Shown: piece by piece, positions 52,271-60,381 of the stretch
Layout: the number at the start of each line of letters is the position of its first letter
Position numbering within the stretch: position 1 is the stretch's first letter
The notes under the pieces: generated by a model
The model's database searches: none
What the model was told of the DNA's origin: nothing
What the model saw: only the letters and a program-made list of their open reading frames with translations
Translations under genes and position numbers: made by a program
NCBI GenBank assembly: GCA_947089135.1
Contig: CAMUJF010000006.1
Location: forward strand, 1-64,000
Reading direction: 5' to 3'
Source of the DNA: an uncultured Clostridia bacterium
Lineage (GTDB): Bacteria > Bacillota > Clostridia > Oscillospirales > Ruminococcaceae
DNA length: 64,000 nucleotides

Positions 52271-52347
52271 CGGGGCGTAACTCAGTTTGGTAGAGTGCTT
52301 GGTTTGGGACCAAGATGCCGCAGGTTCAAGTCCTGTCGCCCCGACCA
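52271..52347 (+). tRNA. tRNA-Pro (anticodon TGG)
   Basis: 77 nt with acceptor CGGGGCG/CGCCCCG, a D-arm with AACTCAGTTTGGTAGAGT, anticodon stem-loop CTTGG-TTTGGGA-CCAAG with anticodon TGG, T-arm CAGGTTCAAGTCCTG, and encoded CCA. It has its own promoter and terminator. Confidence 0.97.
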
Positions 52348-52371
52348 GCGGGGAGCACCTGCGGGCAGAAG

Positions 52372-52405
52372 TGTCTCCATATGCAATATGGGGGCATTTT
52401 GTTTT
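52372..52405 (+). terminator. Terminator of tRNA-Pro
   Basis: TGTCTCCATAT-GCA-ATATGGGGGCA stem with G-U pairs, followed by TTTTGTTTT. Confidence 0.75.
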
Positions 52406-52415
52406 GCTGCTTCCA

Positions 52416-52434
52416 ATTTATTGGATTGCTATAG
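52416..52434 (-). repeat. Solitary end of repeat family A
   Basis: ATTTATTGGATTGCTATAG matches the TATAGCAATCCAAT end of repeat A copy 1. No internal stem-loops follow; a terminator lies next. Likely a deletion remnant. Confidence 0.5.
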
Positions 52435-52439
52435 TATAA

Positions 52440-52478
52440 AAACCGAGGACGCTCCTTAACGGAACGTCCTCATATTTT
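52440..52478 (-). terminator. Bidirectional terminator
   Basis: GAGGACG...CGTCCTC stem with T-runs on both sides: TTTTT on the minus strand side and ATATTTTT on the plus side. It ends the GntR/ABC operon and guards tRNA-Pro. Confidence 0.8.
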
Positions 52479-53132
52479 TCATCCGGCAGACCAATACCGC
52501 ACTTTCTTTCTGTACACAGCCGTAACGATCAGCGACAGAGCTATACACCCGATAAATACCGCGATAAGCATGGGTATATCCCCCGTGGGTATGCAGCCGT
52601 TTTTGTACCCTCTCAGACAAAGGATCGTCCCGATCGCTGCAGGGACTGCCAGGCAAACGATCACCAGGACTATTTCCCAAAATGTAAATTTGCGCGCTCC
52701 CGCTTCGCCTACGGGTCTTATAGTCAGCGGCATAGTAGCCGTGCCGAAAGCCGCGCTTACGGCAAACGCACATATGATATAAGGTATCACATAGGCTTTG
52801 CCGAAAATAATGTGCCATACCGAAACTCCCACAGACATGATAGGCACGCCGATATAGGCGCTTACCGCCATTATGTCGGTGATATTTCCGCTTGTAAGCG
52901 GCAGCACCTTAAGCAGCTTTATATCCGAGCTGCCTATCGCGCACATTATCATCGTTCCCATCAGTACATTGAAGCCGAAAAGCGCCATGACCGATCCCGC
53001 GCCGCCGATCTCACTTGCGTCGTCCAAAAGCACAATAGAAGTCCAGCAGATCGAAAGAAAGCCCCAAAAGAGCTTATACCACGGAGAAGTCTCGTGCAGA
53101 GCCAATCTTGCCAGCCTGAAAATTTTTTTCAT
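52479..53132 (-). CDS. Membrane protein of the GntR/ABC operon
   Basis: A 217-aa protein with about six hydrophobic segments (FWGFLSICWTSIVLL, MALFGFNVLMGTMIM, VIPYIICAFAVSAAF, IVLVIVCLAVPAAIGTILC, MLIAVFIGCIALSLIVTAVY). MCAIGSSDIKLLKVLPLTSG resembles ABC-2 type permeases in Firmicute GntR operons. It is the last gene; 15 bp separate it from the DUF3267 gene. Confidence 0.7.
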   Translation of the reverse strand: MKKIFRLARLALHETSPWYKLFWGFLSICWTSIVLLDDASEIGGAGSVMALFGFNVLMGTMIMCAIGSSDIKLLKVLPLTSGNITDIMAVSAYIGVPIMSVGVSVWHIIFGKAYVIPYIICAFAVSAAFGTATMPLTIRPVGEAGARKFTFWEIVLVIVCLAVPAAIGTILCLRGYKNGCIPTGDIPMLIAVFIGCIALSLIVTAVYRKKVRYWSAG

Positions 53133-53147
53133 ATTCAGCAGTCCTTC

Positions 53148-53753
53148 CTATTTTGATAAGCCGCTTTCGGGCATGAACCAGTAGGAATGCATACCCGAAA
53201 GCTGGGTGAGACTTCCTTTCGGCATTTGCCTTGCGGCGTTGAATATGTTCATATAGTCGCCGCAGCCGAACAGCGTGCCGAAAACTCCCGTACTTATAAG
53301 TATACCGCCGAAAGCAGTTCCCGGACATATGAGCAGTCCCGCCCAGAACGGCAGCCAGCCCAGAAAAAGAGACGGCATAAGGCTCATCACAATGAACCGT
53401 GATTTTGTCATGGGCGCAAGCGTTAAAACAAACATCATAAAATGTCGCAGGGAGTAGTACATATAGACCTCCGAATCCTTTCCGCAGAAAAGAGCGTGTA
53501 TATATTCGTGCAGAGGGATAAGCACAAGAGCAATGACACAGCCCCACAGACCGAATTTCCCGTACATCTCTCTGCCTCCGAATATTGCCATTATGACCGT
53601 CATAACGACCATTATGGGCAAGGCATACAATATTGCGACAAGATTTACCCCCGCCATTGTTTTCGGCTCCTTGAACGCCACCGCGTTTTCGGGCAGCTCC
53701 CCCTTGGGCAGGTCGTCATATGTGGTAAACTTGCCTTTGAATATAAGCTTCAT
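53148..53753 (-). CDS. DUF3267-type membrane metalloprotease-like protein
   Basis: A 201-aa membrane protein with the zinc-metalloprotease motif HEYIH (in LIPLHEYIHALFCGKDSE), membrane helices before and after it (VNLVAILYALPIMVVMTVIM; LMPSLFLGWLPFWAGLL), and GTLFGCGDYMNIFNAARQMP near the end, where the Asp could be a third ligand. The family is related to YfhP/M50-like proteases. In this operon it may process or regulate the ABC transporter; that is inference. Confidence 0.8.
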   Translation of the reverse strand: MKLIFKGKFTTYDDLPKGELPENAVAFKEPKTMAGVNLVAILYALPIMVVMTVIMAIFGGREMYGKFGLWGCVIALVLIPLHEYIHALFCGKDSEVYMYYSLRHFMMFVLTLAPMTKSRFIVMSLMPSLFLGWLPFWAGLLICPGTAFGGILISTGVFGTLFGCGDYMNIFNAARQMPKGSLTQLSGMHSYWFMPESGLSK

Positions 53754-53768
53754 ATTATGTCCCCCTTT

Positions 53769-54515
53769 CTATTTTGACAGCCGCCAGGACACGTTTTTCC
53801 TGTGCTTAATGTATGTCTCGCCAAAAAAGGCGATAAGTACGGTCGCCGCACAGTAGATAAATATCCCGCTTATTCCCGAGAGTATTTCCAGCGAAGCAAA
53901 GGTATCTGCGGACATACCGTATATATCGTCCATAAGTCCGCACATCATTGCAAAGCCCATTCCGATAAATACGCCGAACGTTATCATTAAACTGTTGGCT
54001 TTAAAAATATAAGGTACCGTAAACAGTATTTCTATGATAAACGCCACCAATGCAAACAGTCCCGAAACGCCGTTATAGACAGAGAACCCCCGAGCCTCCG
54101 CGATAAGCGAGGCAATGTGTCCTATAGCTATCATAAGCACGTTTACAGCGGCGGCTTTTTCCCACAGGCAGAATCTTAAATTTGCCATATCACGTGCCTC
54201 AAAGGGCATACAGCACAAAAATTCCGACGGTGTTGAGGATGAATGGTAAAGCTCCCGAAAGCTTTTTTCGTTCGCGGTATTGTCGAAGCCCATTGTGAAC
54301 AGGCAGATGAAAAACGGCAGCATACTGAACAGAGACATACACGGCGACATGATAAAAAGCTGGTTATCCTCCCTGCCGAAAACTATTATGAGCGTAAGTA
54401 TTATGAGCTGAAGAGCCGATGTCAAAAGCAGACCCAGCCATGCCCTGCACCCTCTGCTGTACAGATAGGTCACATTCTGAAGCTTTTTCGCGCGCCTTCT
54501 TTGAACCATTGTCAT
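53769..54515 (-). CDS. ABC-2-like membrane protein
   Basis: A 248-aa protein with six hydrophobic segments (WLGLLLTSALQLIILTLII, MSLFSMLPFFICLFTMGFD, AAAVNVLMIAIGHIASLIAE, GLFALVAFIIEILFTVPYIF, LMITFGVFIGMGFAMMCGLM, IFIYCAATVLIAFFGETYI). Its ATG overlaps the ATPase stop (ATGA). It is the likely membrane partner of that ATPase. Confidence 0.75.
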   Translation of the reverse strand: MTMVQRRRAKKLQNVTYLYSRGCRAWLGLLLTSALQLIILTLIIVFGREDNQLFIMSPCMSLFSMLPFFICLFTMGFDNTANEKSFRELYHSSSTPSEFLCCMPFEARDMANLRFCLWEKAAAVNVLMIAIGHIASLIAEARGFSVYNGVSGLFALVAFIIEILFTVPYIFKANSLMITFGVFIGMGFAMMCGLMDDIYGMSADTFASLEILSGISGIFIYCAATVLIAFFGETYIKHRKNVSWRLSK

Positions 54516-55381
54516 TTTGAGGACTCCTTTCTGTTCTGCCATATGGAAAAGGTCAGCAGGTTTTCCACATTGGGATTTTTCACCGACACGCCCTCGAATT
54601 TGGAAAGGTTCTCCCGCAGTATCAGTGTCTCAAAGCCTGTGTTCAGCTCCCTCAGACCGATACAAAAGCTCCTGTTTTGGTCGGTAAGCTTATCGTTCGA
54701 GCCGCTGATAACGGCGTATCTGTCCTCGATCGCGTCTATGCTCATGGACTCCCGTATCTGTCCGTCGATGATGAGGGTGATAACGTCGGCTATCTTGTCA
54801 AGGTCGCCCGTGATGTGGGTGGAGAAAAGTACGGAGCGTTTTCCGTCCGAAACGAAATCGCGGAGCAGGTCAAGTATCTCTATCCTTGCCACGGGATCGA
54901 GTCCCGCCGTGGGTTCGTCCAGTATAAGAAGCTCGGCATTGTGGGAAAGAGCCACAGCCAGCATAGCTTTTGTCTGCATACCCTTTGAAAGAGCGGCTAT
55001 TTTCTTTTTGGCGGGAAGCTCCCACCTTTTCAGGAAATTTGCGAATTTGGCGGAGTCCCAGTTATCGTAAGCGGCGGCGCAGGCTTTTTCCGTGTGTGCA
55101 AGATTTGTGTTGTAGAAAAAGAAGCACTCGTCGGAAACATAGCCTATCTTGTTTTTAACGGCTATCTCGTCGGCAATGTTGTCCAGACCGCACACTTTAA
55201 CAGTACCGCCGTTTCGGCTGCACATATTCATTATCAGACGGATAATAGTTGTCTTGCCCGCGCCGTTCTGCCCGATAAGTCCCATTACCGTACCCGGCTC
55301 TATCTCAAAGGACGCGCCGTTCAAAGTAAAGTCCTTGTAGTTTTTCGTAAGACCGTCTATCTTTAAGATCATATCGTTCAT
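54512..55381 (-). CDS. ABC transporter ATP-binding protein (YtrB-like)
   Basis: A 289-aa ATPase. It has Walker A GQNGAGKTT, a Q-loop region, signature LSKGMQTKAML, Walker B LLILDEPTAGLDPVARI and switch FSTHITGDLDKIA. Start ATG 55381 overlaps the gntR stop and has GGAGGG upstream. The GntR-ATPase-membrane order is that of the B. subtilis ytr operon, which responds to cell-wall antibiotics; that role is inferred from arrangement. Confidence 0.9.
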   Translation of the reverse strand: MNDMILKIDGLTKNYKDFTLNGASFEIEPGTVMGLIGQNGAGKTTIIRLIMNMCSRNGGTVKVCGLDNIADEIAVKNKIGYVSDECFFFYNTNLAHTEKACAAAYDNWDSAKFANFLKRWELPAKKKIAALSKGMQTKAMLAVALSHNAELLILDEPTAGLDPVARIEILDLLRDFVSDGKRSVLFSTHITGDLDKIADVITLIIDGQIRESMSIDAIEDRYAVISGSNDKLTDQNRSFCIGLRELNTGFETLILRENLSKFEGVSVKNPNVENLLTFSIWQNRKESSK

Positions 55382-55755
55382 TGCTGTTCCCTCCATATTT
55401 TTTTCAATTCCTCCTCGGGTCGTTCTATGGGCACGCCGAGCCGTTTAAGCTCTTCTGCTTGCTTTATGAACTGCTCCATTACCTCTCCGATGTGTTTCTC
55501 CTGTAACATACCTATATCCTCCGTTTTCACGAACGTACCCTTTCCCGCCACGGTGTAGATAAGACCGTCCCGCTCCAGATCGGAGTACGCTCTTTTTGTG
55601 GTTATCATGCTTACGTTCAGGTCGGCGGCAAGCTGTCTCACGCTGGGCATGAGCTGGTGCGCTTTCAGCTCGCCGCTTAAAATGGCTTCCTTAATGCCGT
55701 CCTTGACCTGCTCGTACATAGGCTTGTCGCCTGCGGCATTAATAAATAAATTCAC
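55378..55755 (-). CDS. GntR-family regulator (YtrA subfamily)
   Basis: A 125-aa repressor. The winged helix has PMYEQVKDGIKEAILSGELK, HQLMPSVRQLAADLNVSMIT, TTKRAYSDLERDGLIYTVAG and GKGTFV. The short helical C-terminus (FIKQAEELKRLGVPIERPEE) is the YtrA-type dimerisation part without a ligand domain. It controls its own operon through the dyad at 56075-56110. The 5' UTR contains repeat A copy 3. Confidence 0.92.
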   Translation of the reverse strand: MNLFINAAGDKPMYEQVKDGIKEAILSGELKAHQLMPSVRQLAADLNVSMITTKRAYSDLERDGLIYTVAGKGTFVKTEDIGMLQEKHIGEVMEQFIKQAEELKRLGVPIERPEEELKKIWREQQ

Positions 55756-55789
55756 AGATATAGTCCTCCTTTTTTAAATTAACGCAAAT

Positions 55790-56053
55790 TATAGAGCAAA
55801 CATATAAAATCAACTTTGCAGATTAGGGGAAAGCCCTCTATCGCAGGGCTTTCCCCTCTTGAAAACATCACAAAGTGATGTTTTCAATTCACCCCTTTGC
55901 GGAGCTCTTGAACGATAGAGAATTTCGCGCTCTGCGGAGCGCGACCAAAGGGCGCTGCCCTTTGGAAACTCGCAGCCTTGAAAGGCTGGCGAACTTTTTT
56001 GAGTCGGCAGCTCCGCTGCCTAATGCATAGCGTTAATTTTTATAATTGCTATA
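55790..56053 (+). repeat. Repeat family A, copy 3
   Basis: A 264-bp element with ends TATAGAGCAAAC and AATTGCTATA. Stem 1 is GGGGAAAGCCC/GGGCTTTCCCC: relative to copies 1 and 2 a C-G pair became A-T on both arms. Stem 2 is as copy 1. Stem 3 is shortened to CGCGCTC/GAGCGCG. Stem 4 is CCAAAGGGC/GCCCTTTGG. Stem 5 is CAGCCTT/AAGGCTG. Stem 6 is GGCAG/CTGCC. It lies between gntR (minus strand) and its promoter. Confidence 0.9.
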
Positions 56054-56074
56054 TTCAGTGCCAGTTGCTCGACT

Positions 56075-56130
56075 GTGTATACTGTGTATCTCCATATACA
56101 CAGTATACACACAAGTACACAGTTTGTCAA
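56075..56130 (-). promoter_or_regulatory. GntR operator and promoter of the ABC operon
   Basis: Minus strand TTGACA (56125-56130), 17-bp spacer, TATACT (56102-56107). The -10 box is part of a perfect 15-bp inverted repeat, GTGTATACTGTGTAT / ATACACAGTATACAC, with a 6-bp gap (56075-56110), a YtrA-type operator. It is about 320 bp from gntR because repeat A copy 3 lies between. Confidence 0.88.
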
Positions 56131-56186
56131 CAGGTAATGAAAATTTTCTTTTAATTTGTAGAAATGCACAAATTTATGAAAATTTG

Positions 56187-56216
56187 TTGTAGATTTCTAC
56201 AAAGATATGGTATAAT
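56187..56216 (+). promoter_or_regulatory. Promoter of the SLH/YcdB-like gene
   Basis: TTGTAG (56187-56192), 18-bp spacer, TATAAT (56211-56216). The start point would lie near 56223. Confidence 0.7.
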
Positions 56217-56245
56217 GAAAAAAACTGCCCGTCTGAATTGTATTC

Positions 56246-56385
56246 TCTACAGAAAGTTCACTGCGGAGCTATTCCTGCAAGCCTTATGCCTGAACCGAAA
56301 CCTCCGTCCCGGAAGAACAACGGCGACTCCCGGCTATAGACGGCGGCACGGGTAAAGGCTAAGCTTTTCCGCAGTCTTGAAAGGA
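56246..56385 (+). other. Structured leader of the SLH/YcdB-like gene, class unknown
   Basis: The leader can form nested long-range stems: ACTGCGGA with TCCGCAGT, AGCCTT with AAGGCT, TGCC with GGCA, and CCGTC with GACGG. The outer stem ends just before the ribosome binding site. It matches no riboswitch class I can confirm. Confidence 0.45.
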
Positions 56386-56394
56386 TATGATAAA

Positions 56395-58707
56395 ATGAAA
56401 CGATCAAATGAAAGAACAATAAGGACAGCCGCAAGAACTGCCGCTGCGGTAATGGCTGCAATGCTTGCGGGTACGGCGTGCGCGCCTATGGCGGCTGCGG
56501 TAAGTACTCCCGCGGTTCCCGCTTCAAATTCTTCGGCAACTACAACTGCCAAAAAGGAGGACGCGTCTATGAAAGCGGCTTTGACGACCGTCAAAAAGCG
56601 CATTGAAATTCCAGAGGAGCTTTCGGAGTTCACCTATGCCGAAAGCAAGGCGTACAGCAAAACGGGCTACAACTTTAACTGGACGACACCCGACGGCTCG
56701 GAAAGCTTAAACGTAACGGTAATCGGCAATATAATCACCGAGTATTCGCAGAACGAATCCGGCAAAGGATATTACAGTTATAATCGTGAGCCGAAGCTTG
56801 CTAAGCTGTCTCAGCAGGAGGTAATTGCAAAGGCAAAGGAAAGCTTCAAAAAGATCAATCCCGACATTTACGGCGAGTGCGGTTTTGAGCTGCAAAGCCT
56901 CAGCCTTACGTCAACGGAGGCGCGTGTGGAAATTTCCCGCAGCGTAAACGGCGTTAATGTTTCCGGTAACGGCGGATCGATTTATATTGACCAGAACACG
57001 GGAGAAATGACAGGCATGAACGTTACATGGTGGGACGGCGCAAAATTCTCCGACCCGAAAACCGCTAAGACCGAAGCGGAGATACAGGAAGCCTACAAGT
57101 CCCTATGTACGCTTACGCCCTACTACCGCATTTCCTACAACTGGGACGAAAAGGCTCAGAAGTCCAAGCCTGTGGTAAGGATAGTTTATTCACCCGATTT
57201 TACGGACGAGATAGACGCCTACACAGGCAAGGTTTCAACCATATGGGAGGACATGGAAAAGGCGGGCGGCAGCCGTTACAACAACTATCTTATGTACGCC
57301 GATGCCGCCACGGGAGTCACTGCCGACGCGGGAGAAGTCGTTGAGGAGGATGCAGCAGCAATTGAATTCAGCGAGGAAGAGCTGAAAAAGATCGGTCAAA
57401 GCGAAAAGCTTCTTAAAACGGCTGACGTTACCGCGCTGCTGAAAAAGGATAAATTTGCCGCTCTTACCGATAACTACAAGCTTAAGAACTACAATCTGTC
57501 TTCAATAAAGGACGGAAACGGCAAGGAGACATTCTCCATGTACCTCAGCTACGAGCTTGATACCTCCAAGCCCGCGGCAAATGAATACTACAAATATATA
57601 AACGTTACCGTTGACGCGGAAACAGGCAGAGTGTTGTCTTTGAACAAGTACGGAAATCAGTCGGGCAGCGAGCTTCCAAACCTTGACGTGAAAAAAGCCA
57701 ATGCCGTTGCCGAAGAAGCTGCAAAGACTTACTCAAAGGATATTATTTCGCAGTACAAAGCCGACAAGTCCAATACCGATCCTGTTAAGGTAATAGGAAC
57801 GGAAGAAGTCATGGATCCTGAAACAAATAAAAAAACCGGGAAACTTTCGATTTATGAAAAGGAAAGAAGCTTCAGGTTCAACCGCTTTGTAAACGGCATT
57901 CAGGTCACAAACAATACCATAACCGTTGACGTTGACTCAAACGGCATTGTTACCCGCTACAATACAAATCATACCGAAAATATAACCTTCCCCAAGGCGG
58001 ATATAATCAGCACGGACGAAGCCTTCAAAAAGCTTTTCGAGCAGATGAGCTTTGATAATTACTACAACGGCTGGATAACCAAGGACGGCGAGTTCAAAAC
58101 ATATCTGCTGTACAGCATTGACGGTTTTACACTTAACGCCAAAACAGGCAAAATATGCAATTGGGACGGCAGCACAAGCGATACAAGCTCCATGGGTTAC
58201 CATACCAACGCAAAATACAGCGACATTAAGGATATCCCTCAGCGTGACGCTATTCTGGAAATGCAGAAGTACGGCGTTACCCTCAGAACTGACGGCAAGA
58301 AGTTCCTGCCCGATACTCCCATATCCGAAGCCGAATTCGCAGACCTGCTTGGAAATCTGTTCAACGAAGCTGTTGCAATTGATGAGATAGAATATGACGA
58401 TTCTCCCGAGGGCAAAGCCAAGGCGGAAGCCGAGAAAAAGGACAAAGCCGAAACTACGCGCCGCGAGGCAGCGGTAATGTTCGCGCAGATGTACGACCAT
58501 AATAACATCGCCAATATCAAGGGTATTTTCAGGTCGTTCTACAGCGACATAAAGACCAGCGACGAAAACGCGGGACACATTGCCATAGCCTACGCCAAGG
58601 GCTTCTTCGGCAAGACCGCCGACGGACAGTTCCACGGGGACAAGGTAATAACCCGCGCGGAAGCCGTACAGCTTGTCTACGATTACCTCAAGCTTTTATC
58701 AAAATAA
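56395..58707 (+). CDS. Secreted YcdB/YcdC-repeat protein with C-terminal SLH-like domains
   Basis: A 770-aa exported protein. The signal peptide is at about 1-36 (AAAVMAAMLAGTACAPMAAA). Several PepSY/YcdB-like units follow (SQQEVIAKAKESFKKINPDI, GGSIYIDQNTGEMTGMNVTW, FVNGIQVTNNTITVDVDSNG, VNVTVDAETGR-type strands). The C-terminal 170 residues are S-layer-homology-like (AILEMQKYGVTLRTDGKKFL, EAAVMFAQMY, YAKGFFG, ITRAEAVQLVYDYL), which anchor proteins to the cell wall. Start ATG 56395 has AAAGGAT upstream; the TTG frame start lies on that site. Confidence 0.85.
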   Translation: MKRSNERTIRTAARTAAAVMAAMLAGTACAPMAAAVSTPAVPASNSSATTTAKKEDASMKAALTTVKKRIEIPEELSEFTYAESKAYSKTGYNFNWTTPDGSESLNVTVIGNIITEYSQNESGKGYYSYNREPKLAKLSQQEVIAKAKESFKKINPDIYGECGFELQSLSLTSTEARVEISRSVNGVNVSGNGGSIYIDQNTGEMTGMNVTWWDGAKFSDPKTAKTEAEIQEAYKSLCTLTPYYRISYNWDEKAQKSKPVVRIVYSPDFTDEIDAYTGKVSTIWEDMEKAGGSRYNNYLMYADAATGVTADAGEVVEEDAAAIEFSEEELKKIGQSEKLLKTADVTALLKKDKFAALTDNYKLKNYNLSSIKDGNGKETFSMYLSYELDTSKPAANEYYKYINVTVDAETGRVLSLNKYGNQSGSELPNLDVKKANAVAEEAAKTYSKDIISQYKADKSNTDPVKVIGTEEVMDPETNKKTGKLSIYEKERSFRFNRFVNGIQVTNNTITVDVDSNGIVTRYNTNHTENITFPKADIISTDEAFKKLFEQMSFDNYYNGWITKDGEFKTYLLYSIDGFTLNAKTGKICNWDGSTSDTSSMGYHTNAKYSDIKDIPQRDAILEMQKYGVTLRTDGKKFLPDTPISEAEFADLLGNLFNEAVAIDEIEYDDSPEGKAKAEAEKKDKAETTRREAAVMFAQMYDHNNIANIKGIFRSFYSDIKTSDENAGHIAIAYAKGFFGKTADGQFHGDKVITRAEAVQLVYDYLKLLSK

Positions 58708-58732
58708 TTTCTTCATAATTTCCTTCCCGAAA

Positions 58733-58792
58733 AGCAGCCGGCTCCGCGGGAACCGTACATCAGCGGTTTTTGCGAAGCCGGCTGCCTTTTTG
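58733..58792 (+). terminator. Terminator of the SLH/YcdB-like gene
   Basis: GCAGCCGGCT...AGCCGGCTGC stem enclosing a second small hairpin, followed by CTTTTT. Confidence 0.85.
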
Positions 58793-58838
58793 GTTTCGGC
58801 ATAGCGTCCGGTTTCCTCAAGGCATATATACTTTACTA

Positions 58839-58900
58839 AAAGAAAGTGTACGTACGCTTTCTATGGCTTGCAAATCCATGAAAAAAGAAAGTATACGTAC
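58839..58900. repeat. Direct repeat with palindromic GTACGTAC/TACGTA cores
   Basis: AAAGAAAGTGTACGTAC (58839-58855) and AAAGAAAGTATACGTAC (58884-58900) are spaced 45 bp apart. Each ends in a TACGTA palindrome. It could be a paired protein-binding site downstream of the AI-2E gene's convergent end. Confidence 0.5.
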
Positions 58901-58974
58901 ATTAAAATAATTAAAATAATTCTGACCGCATCAAAGCACAAGCGCCAAGCCATAAAATCTTTCCGCGCATTTTG

Positions 58975-60081
58975 CTATGTTACAGGCTGATCGATCTGTT
59001 CCGCGCATAACGACTCGCAAAGCTTTTCACGTATGACTGCGTAAGCAAGGGACATAAGAGGCACGCCGAGAAGCATTCCCGCCGCACCGCCGATGCCTGC
59101 GCCGAGAAGAATTGCCAGAAGCACCAGCAAAGGAGGTATGCCGAGGCTTTTGCCGACAACCTTAGGGTAGATCAGATTGTTTTCCAGCTGCTGCAGAATA
59201 ATGATAAACGCCACGAACCACACCGCTCTTGCGGGACTTATCAGGAACAGCAGCAAAGCCGACGGAATTGTTCCGACAATTGCTCCGACTACGGGGATAA
59301 GCGCAGTCACGCCGATAATCGTACTGATAAGCAAAGCGTACTCAAAACGGAAAAGCTTCATTCCCGCAAAGCAAAGAACTCCGAGGATAACAGCCTCTGT
59401 TATCTGACCGCTTACAAACCTTGTGAAAATATCGAAAACCATTCGGTAACGCTTCCGCACTGTTTCGTATCTGTCCCCGGTAAAGTGTTTTACGGTCATG
59501 GCGGTAAAACAGCGGATATCGTTTTTGCTGATAAGAATATAAATTGAGATAACAAATCCGATAAGGATATTTGCCGCTCCCGAGGCAAGGTCGTATGTCT
59601 TGTCATATGTGCTTTCAAGCATCTGGGGTATACGTCCGCTGAGACCTGCGACGGCATCCTTAAGAGCGCAGAAAATACCGAATTCGTCGCGGCTTTCAAG
59701 CTTTGTGCAGTAGCCCATGAAATTGTCGTAGTATCTGTCAAAGTTATCTATAAAAAGCCGTATGCTTGAAATAAGCTGCGGCACGATTATCCATATGATG
59801 CCTGCCGCAACGGCAAGCAAAAGCAGATATGCCGATGTTACTGACAGAGCGGTCAGCGTTTTGTCACCGGCTCGCTTAATAAGACGCGAAAAATGTTTTC
59901 TGAACCAGCACATAGGAATATTCATAACAAAAGCGAAAGCCGCTCCCAGAAAAACGGGCATGAGAAGTCCCGCAGCCTTGGAGATAAGTCCGGCAAAAAA
60001 CTCCGGCTTGACTGCGGCGGCAATAGGCACGGACGCAAGAAAAGCCGTAAAAAGTATGGTTTTGACAGTTTTTTTATCCAT
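58975..60081 (-). CDS. AI-2E family transporter (TqsA/YdiK-like)
   Basis: A 368-aa membrane protein with about eight hydrophobic segments. Family strings are IIWIIVPQLISSIRLFIDNF, FVSGQITEAVILGVLCFAGM, GVTALIPVVGAIVGTIPSAL, QQLENNLIYPKVVGKSLGIP and GMLLGVPLMSLAYAVI. Members export autoinducer-2 or act as ion antiporters; the substrate here is not predictable. It stands alone. Confidence 0.92.
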   Translation of the reverse strand: MDKKTVKTILFTAFLASVPIAAAVKPEFFAGLISKAAGLLMPVFLGAAFAFVMNIPMCWFRKHFSRLIKRAGDKTLTALSVTSAYLLLLAVAAGIIWIIVPQLISSIRLFIDNFDRYYDNFMGYCTKLESRDEFGIFCALKDAVAGLSGRIPQMLESTYDKTYDLASGAANILIGFVISIYILISKNDIRCFTAMTVKHFTGDRYETVRKRYRMVFDIFTRFVSGQITEAVILGVLCFAGMKLFRFEYALLISTIIGVTALIPVVGAIVGTIPSALLLFLISPARAVWFVAFIIILQQLENNLIYPKVVGKSLGIPPLLVLLAILLGAGIGGAAGMLLGVPLMSLAYAVIREKLCESLCAEQIDQPVT

Positions 60082-60352
60082 AAGACCGCACCCGCCTGCA
60101 TCTAAACTTTTTCCCGATTTACATTTATTTTATGCCAAGGCTCGGCGGCTTTATTACAGGGAATTGTTCCCGAAAAAATTTGAAATTACACGCAGCAGAT
60201 ACGGTCAGCTTATTGCAACCGTTTTTGTTTTGCTCGGCTCTTGCGCTGCGCCTCCAAACTGTTTGTAGAGTTTATCCGCAGTCGGCGTGTCAAAGTGCCG
60301 CAGAAATTGTCAGTCGGTAAATAAAGGGACAGTATCAAATTGTTTTTTTATA
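60082..60352. other. Intergenic region with nothing recognisable
   Basis: Between the divergent AI-2E and chemoreceptor genes. No gene, repeat or clear terminator is seen before the promoter at 60353. Confidence 0.5.
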
Positions 60353-60381
60353 TTGACTTTGTAAATAAAATGTATTATAAT
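60353..60381 (+). promoter_or_regulatory. Promoter of the second chemoreceptor
   Basis: TTGACT (60353-60358), 17-bp spacer, TATAAT (60376-60381). A leader of about 280 nt follows with hairpins (for example ACCGGTT...AACCGG, about 60400-60432); I could not match it to a c-di-GMP or other riboswitch. Confidence 0.8.

Noticed and set aside
56246..56385. A c-di-AMP (ydaO) riboswitch before the wall-protein gene.
   Set aside because: The context is tempting but the GACAGCTAACTC-type core and GGGGTGAA element are missing; kept only as an unclassified structured leader.
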